A stretch of 23,625 nucleotides of DNA from NCBI GenBank assembly GCA_964567745.1, contig CAZMNY010000063.1:1-23625 (forward strand), written 5' to 3'. A model generated the notes under the pieces. It was not told the DNA's origin, searched no databases, and worked only from the letters and a program-made list of their open reading frames with translations. Positions 15,637-23,625 of this stretch are shown here, piece after piece. The translations under genes were made by a program, and so were the position numbers. Within the stretch, counting starts at the first letter, position 1. Every line of letters starts with the position of its first letter. The stretch comes from CAZMNY01 sp964567745 (GTDB lineage: Bacteria > Planctomycetota > Planctomycetia > Pirellulales > Pirellulaceae).

Positions 15637-15745
15637 CGAGTGGTCTTTTGGCCTGATCGACAAGGATGTCGAAAAAACGGAGTCCGACGTTGGAACGGTT
15701 CCATCGTCTGACCGCGCTTAGAATGGAATCTAGGAAACTCGATCC

Positions 15746-16009
15746 ATGGCTTACGAGCAAATCCTGTTTTGGGTTGTGGCCCTAGTTCAAGTCCTTGGAC
15801 TGGCCGCAATGTTGTTGTACCGGATCGAGCGCGTGGTCGCTCCAGGCTTAGCCCAGGGCCTGTTTGTCGCAGCGCTGCTGCTGGTCGGTGCTGGCGCCGT
15901 GCTGACGTTTTGCTGTCACGACAGCAACTGGCTCTCCAGCGGCGTCACTCTTTGCCTGATGGCGGTTGGCGGCACAATCGAAGTTGCGGCCAAGCCGATG
16001 ACGTTCTAG
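15746..16009 (+). CDS. small membrane protein of unknown function
   Basis: An 87-residue hydrophobic protein with three probable membrane helices (about 5-24, 36-57 and 65-80). AGGAAAC lies about 9 nt upstream of the ATG, which supports translation. There is a Cys-Cys-His cluster between helices 2 and 3 (T-F-C-C-H-D). I do not recognise a family. It is convergent with the thioredoxin-fold gene, and the two stop codons share the palindrome CTAG (overlap 16006-16009). This tight end-to-end packing supports both being real genes. Confidence 0.65.
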   Translation: MAYEQILFWVVALVQVLGLAAMLLYRIERVVAPGLAQGLFVAALLLVGAGAVLTFCCHDSNWLSSGVTLCLMAVGGTIEVAAKPMTF

Positions 16010-17901
16010 CGGATCAGTTTCTTCAGTTCGTCGGCCAATTCGCGACCATGCAGGTTGTTGCGCACGACGCGACCTTGCTTGTCGATGAGAAAGATCGTCG
16101 GCGGCGTCAAGACGCCAAGCCGATTTGCCAGTTCGCCATCAAGTCCGTCCTTGGAATGAAGTTGCGGCCACGCCAAGCGGTTGCTTTGCAGGAACTTTTC
16201 GAGTTCGACGAGTTGGTTGTCGACGTTGACGCCGACCACCACCAGTCCGCGATTCGAATATCGAGCGTGCAGATCCTTCAGCACGGGCAGGTCCTGGCTA
16301 CACCAGCTGGCCCAATAGTGGAGCACCACGACTTTTCCACGATATGCGTCCAAGTCGATCGATTCACCTGAGATTGCGACGCCTTTGAAGTCGATCGAGC
16401 GGCCGATCGAGCGAAGACGCGTCTGGGCGCCTCGAGCTTTGCTGGCAATTGTCTTGTCGGGGTAGTCTTTGACGATGCGTGCGAACCACTTGAGTGCGTC
16501 CTTTTCCTCGCCCGCAAATTCTTTCGAGATCGCAAGTTGCAACATCGCCTCGGCCGCATCCGCGCTATTGGCGAATTCAGTGCTGAATTGCTCCAGTTTG
16601 GCCATCCAGTTGCTTTGGATTTTTGCGTAATCTGCCTTTGGGTCTTGCAATTCGAGACCGTATTGGGCGGTTAAGTATCGGAAGCGAACGTAGGCTCGAA
16701 GGTCTTTGTTCTCGCCGTCTGATTTCAGTTTCGCGTCGAGTTTCTCAAGTCGTTTCACCCCTTCAGAATAGGCACCGCTCTGCGCCGCGGAGCTCACCGT
16801 GTCGGCGAACTGCTTGATCCAGATCTCGCGGTCTTCGCCTTCGGTCGAGCCGGCCAGTTTCTCAATGACGTCGGCTCTTTTGGCCTGCAATTTGGCTTGA
16901 TTGGACTCGGATGACGTGCTGGCCAGATCGCGATCGACCTTCTCCAGCTCGGCAATCAACCCTTGCGCCGCCTCGGAAACGCCCTGGGTGCCGGCGAATT
17001 GGCCGTTTCGCGCTGTTTGGCGGAAGAAGAATCCCTCGGCAGCCACATCGGAATTACCAAGGTTGGCGGGTAGATCGATGAGTTTCCACGCCTTGCCCAC
17101 TCGGACCATGGTGCCCAAATTGACTTGATGATGCCTGTCGCTGGTGTCGACAACGGCCGCGACGTTGTCGTAAACCTCAACGCCGTCGCTTGCGGCGTCG
17201 TGCAGGACCAGTCCGGGTCGACTACCGCCAAAGTGCAGCCATTTGGTGGTAGCATTGACCGAGGTTTGCTCTTTGGCCAGCTGCTCGAAGCCGTTGCGAG
17301 CGTTGCGGATACGGACACCGATTGCTTTGCGCTGAGAATCCTGAAGGTCGAGCCCGGCGAGTTCTCGGTCGCTTAGCAAGAGTGTCGAAAAGAGCTTGGC
17401 GTTGGCCTTTTTGAGGGCCTCGACGGCGACAAGCGAGACTTCTTCAGCCGAGATGGCCTTCCAAGAGTCGAGCACGCCATCCTCGTCTCGGTCGATCGCC
17501 CAGCGAGTGCCTGCGGTTCCGAGCCAGAGATACTGGTCTGCTTTGCGATTGAAATCGCTGTCAATATCGCGGTAGACCTGAATTTGATTCTTGAAGTAGT
17601 GCCATTGGTCCAGTTTGTTATCGCCATTCGTATCGATGAATCGCCTGATGATTCGGCCATCGCCATCGCGTACGACCCAGCCAGAGCCGCTGCCGATTTT
17701 TTCCATTTTCAGCGTGCATTGCTTGGCCGCTTCGGGGGTGGGTTGGTCGTAGTCGACGCCCTCTTGAATCGGCGTCACTTTCAACGCGTCGGTTATGGAA
17801 GGGGCGGCGAGAACGACGGGAGACGCGCCAAACGCGGCTGCCGCAGCAATCCAAGACGGAATGTGGCCAAGACGAGGCCGGTTTTTGCGATTGCGATTCA
17901 T
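16006..17901 (-). CDS. secreted thioredoxin-fold (TlpA/ResA-like) protein lacking the resolving cysteine
   Basis: A 631-residue exported protein. A basic N-region and hydrophobic stretch (W-I-A-A-A-A-A-F-G...V-L-A-A) form the signal peptide. Residues 90-145 carry three Asp-rich calcium-loop-like units (D-T-N-G-D-N-K-L-D, D-S-D-F-N-R-K-A-D, D-R-D-E-D-G-V-L-D). The middle (about 150-490) is helical with TPR-like parts. Residues about 505-631 are a TlpA/ResA thioredoxin domain: G-K-V-V-V-L-H-Y-W-A-S-W-C-S-Q-D (C534), G-V-N-V-D-N and the cis-Pro region L-T-P-P-T-I-F-L-I-D. The usual W-C-x-x-C is W-C-S-Q-D, so a normal dithiol/disulfide cycle is not possible; a monothiol or binding role is more likely. 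Start 17901 is chosen for the signal peptide; 17916 is an in-frame alternative. Neither has a strong ribosome site. Confidence 0.9.
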   Translation of the reverse strand: MNRNRKNRPRLGHIPSWIAAAAAFGASPVVLAAPSITDALKVTPIQEGVDYDQPTPEAAKQCTLKMEKIGSGSGWVVRDGDGRIIRRFIDTNGDNKLDQWHYFKNQIQVYRDIDSDFNRKADQYLWLGTAGTRWAIDRDEDGVLDSWKAISAEEVSLVAVEALKKANAKLFSTLLLSDRELAGLDLQDSQRKAIGVRIRNARNGFEQLAKEQTSVNATTKWLHFGGSRPGLVLHDAASDGVEVYDNVAAVVDTSDRHHQVNLGTMVRVGKAWKLIDLPANLGNSDVAAEGFFFRQTARNGQFAGTQGVSEAAQGLIAELEKVDRDLASTSSESNQAKLQAKRADVIEKLAGSTEGEDREIWIKQFADTVSSAAQSGAYSEGVKRLEKLDAKLKSDGENKDLRAYVRFRYLTAQYGLELQDPKADYAKIQSNWMAKLEQFSTEFANSADAAEAMLQLAISKEFAGEEKDALKWFARIVKDYPDKTIASKARGAQTRLRSIGRSIDFKGVAISGESIDLDAYRGKVVVLHYWASWCSQDLPVLKDLHARYSNRGLVVVGVNVDNQLVELEKFLQSNRLAWPQLHSKDGLDGELANRLGVLTPPTIFLIDKQGRVVRNNLHGRELADELKKLIR

Positions 17902-18262
17902 GGCGGAAATTCTCATTCCAATTCGTTTTGTTCTTGTCCGGACACGAGCAGCACGAATTTGAGCTATGCAGCGATTCGCTGTCTCGGTGTTTTTGTGCCG
18001 GTGCCCAGAATGCGGAGGCGCGCAGTGGCGCGGCACCAATTGATGCATCGGCATTTTCGCAAGGTCGTCATGATCTGAACAGGCGCGAAATCCGCGCTGC
18101 TCGGCGCTAGAAGTGAACGATCCTCGACATTAATGGCAAAGTCGCCCGACAATTGGGCCGAGTAAGTTCTAGCCGGACAATCGAGACGTGATCGGACAAT
18201 TCCCCGTCGGTTCCGCCTCACGACACCGGTGGGGCGAAGATTAACTCGTTTCGCCGGGCCCT
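17902..18262. other. intergenic region, 361 bp
   Basis: This lies between the thioredoxin-fold gene (minus) and the tRNA promoter (plus). The thioredoxin frame stays open to 18054 but that part has no signal or domain character. No other coding sequence or clear regulatory site is seen. Confidence 0.5.
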
Positions 18263-18290
18263 TTGACAGCCCGCCAACGAGACCTACAAT
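18263..18290 (+). promoter_or_regulatory. sigma-70-type promoter of the tRNA-Ile/tRNA-Ala unit
   Basis: A perfect -35 box TTGACA (18263-18268), a 16-bp spacer and a TACAAT -10 box (18285-18290). Transcription would start near 18297, about 50 bp ahead of tRNA-Ile. This is one of the best promoter matches in the window. Confidence 0.75.
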
Positions 18291-18346
18291 TGACCCCTTC
18301 GCATTGGCGAGAGTTTGGCTGACCTGGACGATCAGTCTGCGGTGAG

Positions 18347-18420
18347 GGGCGCATAGCTCAGTTGGTTAGAGCGCGTCGCTGATAACGACGAGGTCCCAAG
18401 TTCGAATCTTGGTGCGCCCA
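18347..18420 (+). tRNA. tRNA-Ile (anticodon GAT)
   Basis: A full cloverleaf. The acceptor is GGGCGCA/TGCGCCC with discriminator A, the D arm is GCTC...GAGC, the anticodon loop CTGATAA gives GAT, and the T arm is CCAAG-TTCGAAT-CTTGG. CCA is not encoded. It lies 30 bp before tRNA-Ala and is probably co-transcribed. Confidence 0.97.
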
Positions 18421-18450
18421 CTTCACTCTTACATCGCGTTCTGTCATTTG

Positions 18451-18523
18451 GGGGGTGTAGCTCAGTTGGGAGAGCACCTGCTTTGCAAGCAGGAAGTCGT
18501 CGGTTCGAGTCCGTCCACCTCCA
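18451..18523 (+). tRNA. tRNA-Ala (anticodon TGC)
   Basis: A cloverleaf with acceptor GGGGGTG/CACCTCC (one G-T pair), D arm GCTC...GAGC, anticodon stem CCTGC/GCAGG with loop TTTGCAA (TGC), and T arm GTCGG-TTCGAGT-CCGTC. The T stem holds a T-T mismatch at its second pair, which is odd for such a conserved tRNA. CCA is not encoded. Confidence 0.95.
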
Positions 18524-18532
18524 CTTTCCTTT

Positions 18533-18558
18533 GGCCCCTGCTTCGGGGGCCTTTCTTT
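18533..18558 (+). terminator. rho-independent terminator after the tRNA pair
   Basis: Stem GGCCCC (18533-18538) with GGGGCC (18546-18551), a 7-nt loop, then TTTCTTT. It lies 10 bp after tRNA-Ala. Confidence 0.85.
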
Positions 18559-18603
18559 GCGCTCGCCACTTGGGATTTCAATGCCATGGCGCTTCTCGAC
18601 GCG

Positions 18604-20004
18604 CTACGCCTCGGCTGAGGCGATCTCGATCACTCGCATCTGCCGCCATTTTCCGCCGAGAAATCGGATCATGAAGATGACGCCAAGAGCCCAGACCCAG
18701 CCCGCGACGACGGCCCAGCAACCGTACACGCCGAATTCGAGCACTTCGACGCCGAGCCAGCTCAGACCGCCAAGCATGATGGCCATGATAAAACTGGCTC
18801 GCAGAACAAAGGGCGTGTCGCCGGCACCCTTGATCGCACTGACGAAGACCATCAGCACGGCGTCAAGCATGTTATAGGCCGCGACAAACTGAAGCAGCGT
18901 GACTGCGATTTCAAACGTAGCCGTCGCTTTTGGGCCGTCAGCTGCCTCGCTGAAGAAGGCAAACAAGAAGATGCCGGGGGTGAATACGAAGGCCAAAGAA
19001 ATCAAGGCCATATATCCCAGGGCGATCCAGAGTGTGGTCCATGTGGCACGCGCGGCCAGGTCATCTCGGTCCTGGCCCAGACGCTGGCCCACAATAATGG
19101 TGACCGCCTGAGACAAACCCCAAACTGGCATGAACGCCAAGGTTCCTACACTGAACGCGATACTGGTCGCTTCGGCCTCCGTCGCGCCGAGCCGACCGAC
19201 CATCAGGATAAACACGGTGAATCCCATCACATCCAGAAACAACTGAAACCCACTGGGAGAGCCAAACCACAGAAGTCGCCGCAGCAGGTCGCGATTCACC
19301 GACATTCCTTGCCATGTTCCAAAAATCCGTCGATTCTCCCGGGAGAGAACAAGCACCAAGTAGAAAGCAGCCTTGAGCCAGAATGCGGCGACCGTGGCCA
19401 ACGCCGCGCCGGCGATGCCCATTTCGGGAAAGCCGCCATGGCCGAAAATCCAAAGGTAATCGAGCACCAGATTGATGATCGCCACGGTCGCATCCACAAT
19501 CATTACCGTGCGAGTTTGCCCTCGGCCGCTAAAAAAAGACGCCAGCGATTGGGCGACGAGAATTCCCGGACCGCCCCAGCAAAGCACTTGAAAATAGGTC
19601 ACCTCAAACGCGACGACCTGTCCACTATGGCCGGCCCAACGAAAAGCGAACGGCGCGACTGGGATGGCGAGCAGAAGAAGCGGGGTGATCGCTAGAGCCA
19701 GCCAAACGCCCTGCCACACGGCCGAGCCGATTCGCTCGGTCTGCCCATTTCCCAGGTATTGGGAGACAAATGTGGTTGAGTAGGCGCAGAGTCCCAACGG
19801 CAGGCAAATCACGGCGAACCATACCGTTCCCGAGGTGAATGCCGCCGCCATTGCCTCGCCGGAGACCTGTTTGAGGAACAGCCGGTCGACGAACGTCATG
19901 ATCGTCAGCGAAAGGCTTGAAGCGACCAGCGGCAATGCGAACCGCAAGACCTCTCGACCTCCGCAGACACGAGTCCACCAGTTGGTCGTGTCGCTTTTTT
20001 CCAT
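18604..20004 (-). CDS. MATE-family multidrug/cation efflux transporter (NorM-like)
   Basis: A 466-residue inner-membrane antiporter of the MATE family, expected to export cationic compounds using a Na+ or H+ gradient. About twelve hydrophobic helices make two homologous halves. Family-typical stretches are V-L-R-F-A-L-P-L-V-A-S-S-L-S-L-T (first helix), S-Q-Y-L-G-N-G-Q, Q-S-L-A-S-F-F-S-G-R-G-Q-T, and in the second half G-S-P-S-G-F-Q-L-F-L and V-G-Q-R-L-G-Q-D-R-D-D. The length is normal. Start 20004 is chosen because it places a short cytoplasmic N-terminus before helix 1 as in the family; GGAA lies upstream. The frame stays open to 20187 but without membrane or domain character. It is convergent with the tRNA pair, ending 46 bp past their terminator. 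Confidence 0.93.
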   Translation of the reverse strand: MEKSDTTNWWTRVCGGREVLRFALPLVASSLSLTIMTFVDRLFLKQVSGEAMAAAFTSGTVWFAVICLPLGLCAYSTTFVSQYLGNGQTERIGSAVWQGVWLALAITPLLLLAIPVAPFAFRWAGHSGQVVAFEVTYFQVLCWGGPGILVAQSLASFFSGRGQTRTVMIVDATVAIINLVLDYLWIFGHGGFPEMGIAGAALATVAAFWLKAAFYLVLVLSRENRRIFGTWQGMSVNRDLLRRLLWFGSPSGFQLFLDVMGFTVFILMVGRLGATEAEATSIAFSVGTLAFMPVWGLSQAVTIIVGQRLGQDRDDLAARATWTTLWIALGYMALISLAFVFTPGIFLFAFFSEAADGPKATATFEIAVTLLQFVAAYNMLDAVLMVFVSAIKGAGDTPFVLRASFIMAIMLGGLSWLGVEVLEFGVYGCWAVVAGWVWALGVIFMIRFLGGKWRQMRVIEIASAEA

Positions 20005-20423
20005 GGCGGAATTCCAATGTGTGGAGCCCGCGGGAATCGGGGCCTGATAACTCTTTGTCAGTGGCAGGATTGGGGCTGAAGACGGCAACGCTCGGTTAAG
20101 GCCGATAGGCGTCAACGCCAAAAAGACCGGATTGGCGCAGCGGCCAAGGAGTCGACTGTAGCGGAACCTAAGTGTTGCGACACCCACAGGGTTAATTGGT
20201 TCGCTAAGCCCAGGGATGAAATTTCGGCCGGCCTGTCAGCGCGGCAAAGTTTTCGGTTCAGGTCGGCCGCTCGGATCCACCGGCTTGGTTTGAATTTTTG
20301 GGCAATAACGGGCTCAACCGTTGTGTCGAAGTTTCGCCTGCGAATCAACGATAGACCAAAACGGCGGGGGCCGGATGCCCCGAAAAGCAACATCTATGTG
20401 TGCACATCAACAAGGTGTTTACG
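20005..20423. other. divergent intergenic region, 419 bp
   Basis: It should hold promoters for the MATE gene (minus) and the barrel gene (plus). A small hairpin GGGGC-CGGAT-GCCCC lies near 20367-20381, in the probable leader of the barrel gene. No coding sequence is supported and I could not pick out a clear -35/-10 pair. Confidence 0.5.
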
Positions 20424-21524
20424 ATGACAAAAACAACCAATTTGCTCGCGGCCTTGGCCCTGGCGATCGCAGCTTTTGCTGTCGCAGAGGCGCAAGCCGC
20501 TGAGCCGGAACTGGTATTACACCGGTTCCCATCAGTCAATCAGGTCTTTTCTCAAACCCCGACGACCTATCGTGGCCAGTCCACGGTGAGCCCCGTCCAT
20601 GAAGCTTCGTTTTTCGGCCATCGGGCCGTTCAGGGCGACAAGGATGGGAAAGGCGGCAAAGGGTGCGGGTGCGAATCGAAATGTGGCGGCGACTGCCGTC
20701 AAGGTTGGGTGGACAGCGCCCAAATGATTATGGGATTCGACGCCTGGGCGGCTCGCCTGGACGACGATGACTGGAACAACTTCGGTATGCGTGCCGGAAT
20801 GAATGTTGCTCGACGAATTCGCAGCAGCGACTGGTACGGCCAATTCGGATTCGCCTACGGCGTCTACGATTGGGACGGTCACGAAACGGGCGACACTCAG
20901 GACAACGAAGAGCAAGTCTTCGTGACGCTGGGTGCCTTCCGCCGAGCTAATCTCTGCGAAGGTCGCTCGATTACCGCTGGATTCGTGCTCGATTACTTGC
21001 ACGACGACAATGTTGGCGAAGAGCACAATCAGGCCATCGATCTCTATCAATCGAGATGGCGACTCGGTTGGGCTCGCAACGACAATAACGAGATTGGCTT
21101 TGTCGGCGCGGTTGGCGTCGGTCAAAACGAAACGTACATGAGTGGAGGGGCGGGCGCCTTATCGATCGCCTCAATCGATCACATCAGCATGTATTGGGAA
21201 CACACGTTCGACAATCATGCACGCCTGATGGCGTCGATCGGATGGTTGGCGGAACCGGGCGAACTGTTGTTTGCCGTCAACGGCGAAGTTCCCTTCAACG
21301 ACTCGTTCTCCATGTATGGCAACTTTGTTTATGGAAAGCCGAGTACTTCGCCTGGCGATTTAACGCCAAATATGGTTCAGCAGAGCTATTCGGAAGCGTA
21401 CTGGAACATTGGTTTTGGTTTCATCTACTACTTCCGCGGAAGCGTAGGAAGTGAGACCAGTCCGTTGATGCCTGTTGGCAACAACGGCAATTTCATGGTG
21501 GGAGCGCCTGTGGGTGCCCTCTAG
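20424..21524 (+). CDS. outer-membrane beta-barrel protein of a planctomycete type
   Basis: A 366-residue exported protein. Signal peptide: residues 1-25 (L-L-A-A-L-A-L-A...A-E-A-Q-A). A Gly/Lys-rich stretch with four cysteines follows (C81, C83, C87, C91: C-G-C-E-S-K-C-G-G-D-C). From about residue 100 to 345 there are alternating beta-strand patterns with aromatic girdles (F-G-M-R-A-G-M-N-V, Y-G-Q-F-G-F-A-Y-G-V-Y, S-M-Y-G-N-F-V-Y-G-K, Y-W-N-I-G-F-G-F-I-Y-Y-F-R). This fits a porin-like barrel with a soluble N-terminal part. Substrate unknown. Start ATG 20424 has AAGGTG six bases upstream; an in-frame GTG at 20400 has none. A strong terminator follows, so it is a single-gene unit. The cysteines could form an intramolecular disulfide or bind metal; that is a guess. 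Confidence 0.8.
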   Translation: MTKTTNLLAALALAIAAFAVAEAQAAEPELVLHRFPSVNQVFSQTPTTYRGQSTVSPVHEASFFGHRAVQGDKDGKGGKGCGCESKCGGDCRQGWVDSAQMIMGFDAWAARLDDDDWNNFGMRAGMNVARRIRSSDWYGQFGFAYGVYDWDGHETGDTQDNEEQVFVTLGAFRRANLCEGRSITAGFVLDYLHDDNVGEEHNQAIDLYQSRWRLGWARNDNNEIGFVGAVGVGQNETYMSGGAGALSIASIDHISMYWEHTFDNHARLMASIGWLAEPGELLFAVNGEVPFNDSFSMYGNFVYGKPSTSPGDLTPNMVQQSYSEAYWNIGFGFIYYFRGSVGSETSPLMPVGNNGNFMVGAPVGAL

Positions 21525-21558
21525 TCGAGAGTTGCGGTTTAACAATGGCTTGTTGAAT

Positions 21559-21593
21559 AAGGGCGTCGGGCAACCGGCGCCCTTGTTTTTCTT
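21559..21593 (+). terminator. rho-independent terminator of the barrel gene
   Basis: An 11-bp stem (AAGGGCG-T-CGG with CCG-G-CGCCCTT, one T-G pair) has a GCAA tetraloop, followed by GTTTTTCTT. It begins about 35 bp past the stop codon. Confidence 0.93.
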
Positions 21594-22029
21594 GGTTCGA
21601 CTCGTTGTGCGGAGCGACGGAATTCACGGTCGGGACGTGGTTATTCGTTTCCGCGCTCTGTGCAATGCGGTGCCTAATTCGGTGCTTAGCTCGCTGCGTA
21701 GAGTCGGGCGGATTTCCGCTAACCCGGCCCGGCGGCAAATGCCGAAAGTGCGTTGGATTGACGAGTGCGGTCGGGACGGCTCTTGGCGGGGGACTTCGGC
21801 GGAAATCAGAACTGCCGAAGAAAATCGAGCGAGGGGGTGTTGCAGGTTTCTGATAACTCGCTATCTTTCTCTTCTTCCTGAGCGGCAGGCGAGGTTGTCA
21901 GTCGCTTTGGATCGGGTGGCAGAGGAGTCTTTGAGCGAAGGATTGTCGAGTCAGCGAGTAAAGTTTGGACGCTCAGTTGAGCATCTCTCAAGTCGCCAAA
22001 CTTTTTTCCCAAGCATTGGGTCTTACGCG
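21594..22029. other. non-coding region with possible small RNA, 436 bp
   Basis: A 190-codon open frame crosses this stretch, but it starts inside the barrel gene in another frame and looks like no protein family. At its right end is a terminator-like structure (listed separately). A weak promoter-like pair (TTGCAG at 21840, 16 bp, TATCTT at 21862) would give a transcript of about 130 nt ending at that structure. Confidence 0.4.
21960..22007 (+). terminator. terminator-like hairpin upstream of the 23S promoter
   Basis: A 9-bp stem AAAGTTTGG (21960-21968) with CCAAACTTT (21996-22004) encloses a second perfect hairpin GCTCA-GT-TGAGC (21971-21982). The outer stem runs into six T (22002-22007). 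It lies 22 bp before the proposed rRNA promoter and could insulate it or end a small RNA. Confidence 0.6.
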
Positions 22030-22058
22030 TTGACAAAGCGAACCTAGCTCACTAAATT
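22030..22058 (+). promoter_or_regulatory. candidate promoter of the 23S rRNA unit
   Basis: Perfect -35 TTGACA (22030-22035), a 17-bp spacer and TAAATT (22053-22058; 4 of 6 matches). It lies about 430 bp before 23S and ahead of boxA, the expected order for an rRNA leader. Confidence 0.5.
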
Positions 22059-22202
22059 CGGTCTTTCCCCTTGAGCGTTTAACGGCGCCAGGGTTGCAAG
22101 AGCACCGCTCAGCGTTGAGTGCGAGTCAAAGCCGCGAAGTCCTGGTTTTGACTCCTGTTCAACTTGAGCAGTCGGGTTCCTCAGTTGTGGGGAGTTCGGT
22201 CG

Positions 22203-22216
22203 ATCTTTGACAATTT
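22203..22216 (+). promoter_or_regulatory. boxA-like antitermination element in the rRNA leader
   Basis: The sequence ATCTTTGACAATTT closely matches bacterial rRNA boxA elements (core CTTTGA/CTTTAACA). It binds the NusB/NusE complex in known systems. The position upstream of 23S supports a separate 23S transcription unit. Confidence 0.6.
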
Positions 22217-22239
22217 GGTTGCGAGGTAGATGGCATCTT

Positions 22240-22264
22240 AACAGGACGGGGATTCGTCCCTGTT
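22240..22264 (+). other. leader hairpin before 23S
   Basis: Arm AACAGGACG (22240-22248) pairs with CGTCCCTGTT (22255-22264) with one bulged base and a 6-nt loop. There is no T run, so it is a structural or processing element of the leader and not a terminator. Confidence 0.5.
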
Positions 22265-22490
22265 CTGACATGACAGTTCAATGTGTTTTCCTTTTAGGGA
22301 GGCATGTTGCACTGAACGTTTCTTGAGCGTCGAGCCGTCTTGGTCGTGTGACTGCAGAGTCGCATGGTTGAGGAGGTAAGACAAAAGAATAGAGCATCGT
22401 TACGAAAGTGGTGGACGTCCGTCCGCTCTCGGAAGCCGGTTGGCTGGAAGTTATTCAGTCGGCTGTGAAAGAGAGTTTTGGATATTTGTG

Positions 22491-23625
<1,135 letters not shown>

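Larger units (their letters stand above)
14793..15745. other. long non-coding region, 953 bp, with short repeats
   Basis: No ORF here looks like a protein family or has a good ribosome site; the longest open frame (15189-15656, plus) has no Shine-Dalgarno and no recognisable composition. Seen in it: a 7-bp hairpin ACGGCTC-GGAT-GAGCCGT (14939-14956), three perfect 10-bp repeats (15384-15413) and two perfect 13-bp repeats (15611-15636). It must hold the promoter of the BON gene at its left end and that of the small membrane protein at its right end. I cannot place either with confidence. Confidence 0.6.

Noticed and set aside
15189..15656. 155-codon plus-strand ORF in the long non-coding region
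   Set aside because: No ribosome site, no signal or domain, and it crosses short tandem repeats. I see no support for it.
21475..22047. 190-codon ORF after the barrel gene
   Set aside because: It starts inside the barrel gene in another frame and crosses two terminator hairpins and the rRNA promoter.

Overview
The window looks like a chromosomal piece of a planctomycete, most likely of the Pirellula/Blastopirellula group. I infer this from gene content alone. It has paralogous TatA-like proteins, an ECF sigma factor of the planctomycete type, a Ser/Thr-kinase/nSTAND remnant, ExbB/ExbD next to a cyclase-fold protein with a TonB-like anchor, a lipoprotein ending in an 'HHAHYKC...GWPVPHTL' block, and a 23S rRNA gene with no 16S gene in front of it. 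I cannot name the species.

Layout. 1-414: C-terminal remnant of a tyrosine recombinase running into tRNA-Val(CAC). 457-3682 (minus strand): an ECF sigma pseudogene, two TatA-like genes and a PhoD-like metallophosphoesterase with one in-frame TAG, closed by a rho-independent terminator. 3845-10437 (minus): a co-directional set TPR protein > ExbB > ExbD > TonB-like/cyclase-fold protein, which probably forms one proton-motive-force-linked envelope machine. 10734-11771: a decayed patch with a Ser/Thr kinase-nSTAND remnant on plus facing a frameshifted secreted protein on minus. 12024-14792 (minus): a small lipoprotein and a triple-BON-domain periplasmic protein, each with its own terminator. The BON gene holds a fresh 309-bp internal duplication and a 21-bp in-frame minisatellite that broke the assembly (100 N).

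14793-15745 is a long non-coding stretch with short tandem repeats. 15746-18054: a small membrane protein convergent with a secreted thioredoxin-fold protein that lacks the second active-site cysteine. 18263-18558: tRNA-Ile(GAT)-tRNA-Ala(TGC) with a near-consensus promoter and a terminator. 18604-20004 (minus): MATE efflux transporter. 20424-21524 (plus): outer-membrane beta-barrel protein with a strong terminator. 21594-22490: non-coding, with a possible small RNA, an rRNA promoter and boxA. From about 22491 to the end: the 5' part of 23S rRNA, which continues past the window.

Two themes stand out. First, regulatory and mobile genes (integrase, ECF sigma, kinase) are broken while long structural ORFs of 470-970 codons next to them are intact. 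This argues for real gene decay rather than poor sequence quality, although a few single-base lesions could still be sequencing errors. Second, the Ile/Ala tRNA pair that normally sits between 16S and 23S is separated from 23S by about 4 kb containing a transporter and a porin-like gene.
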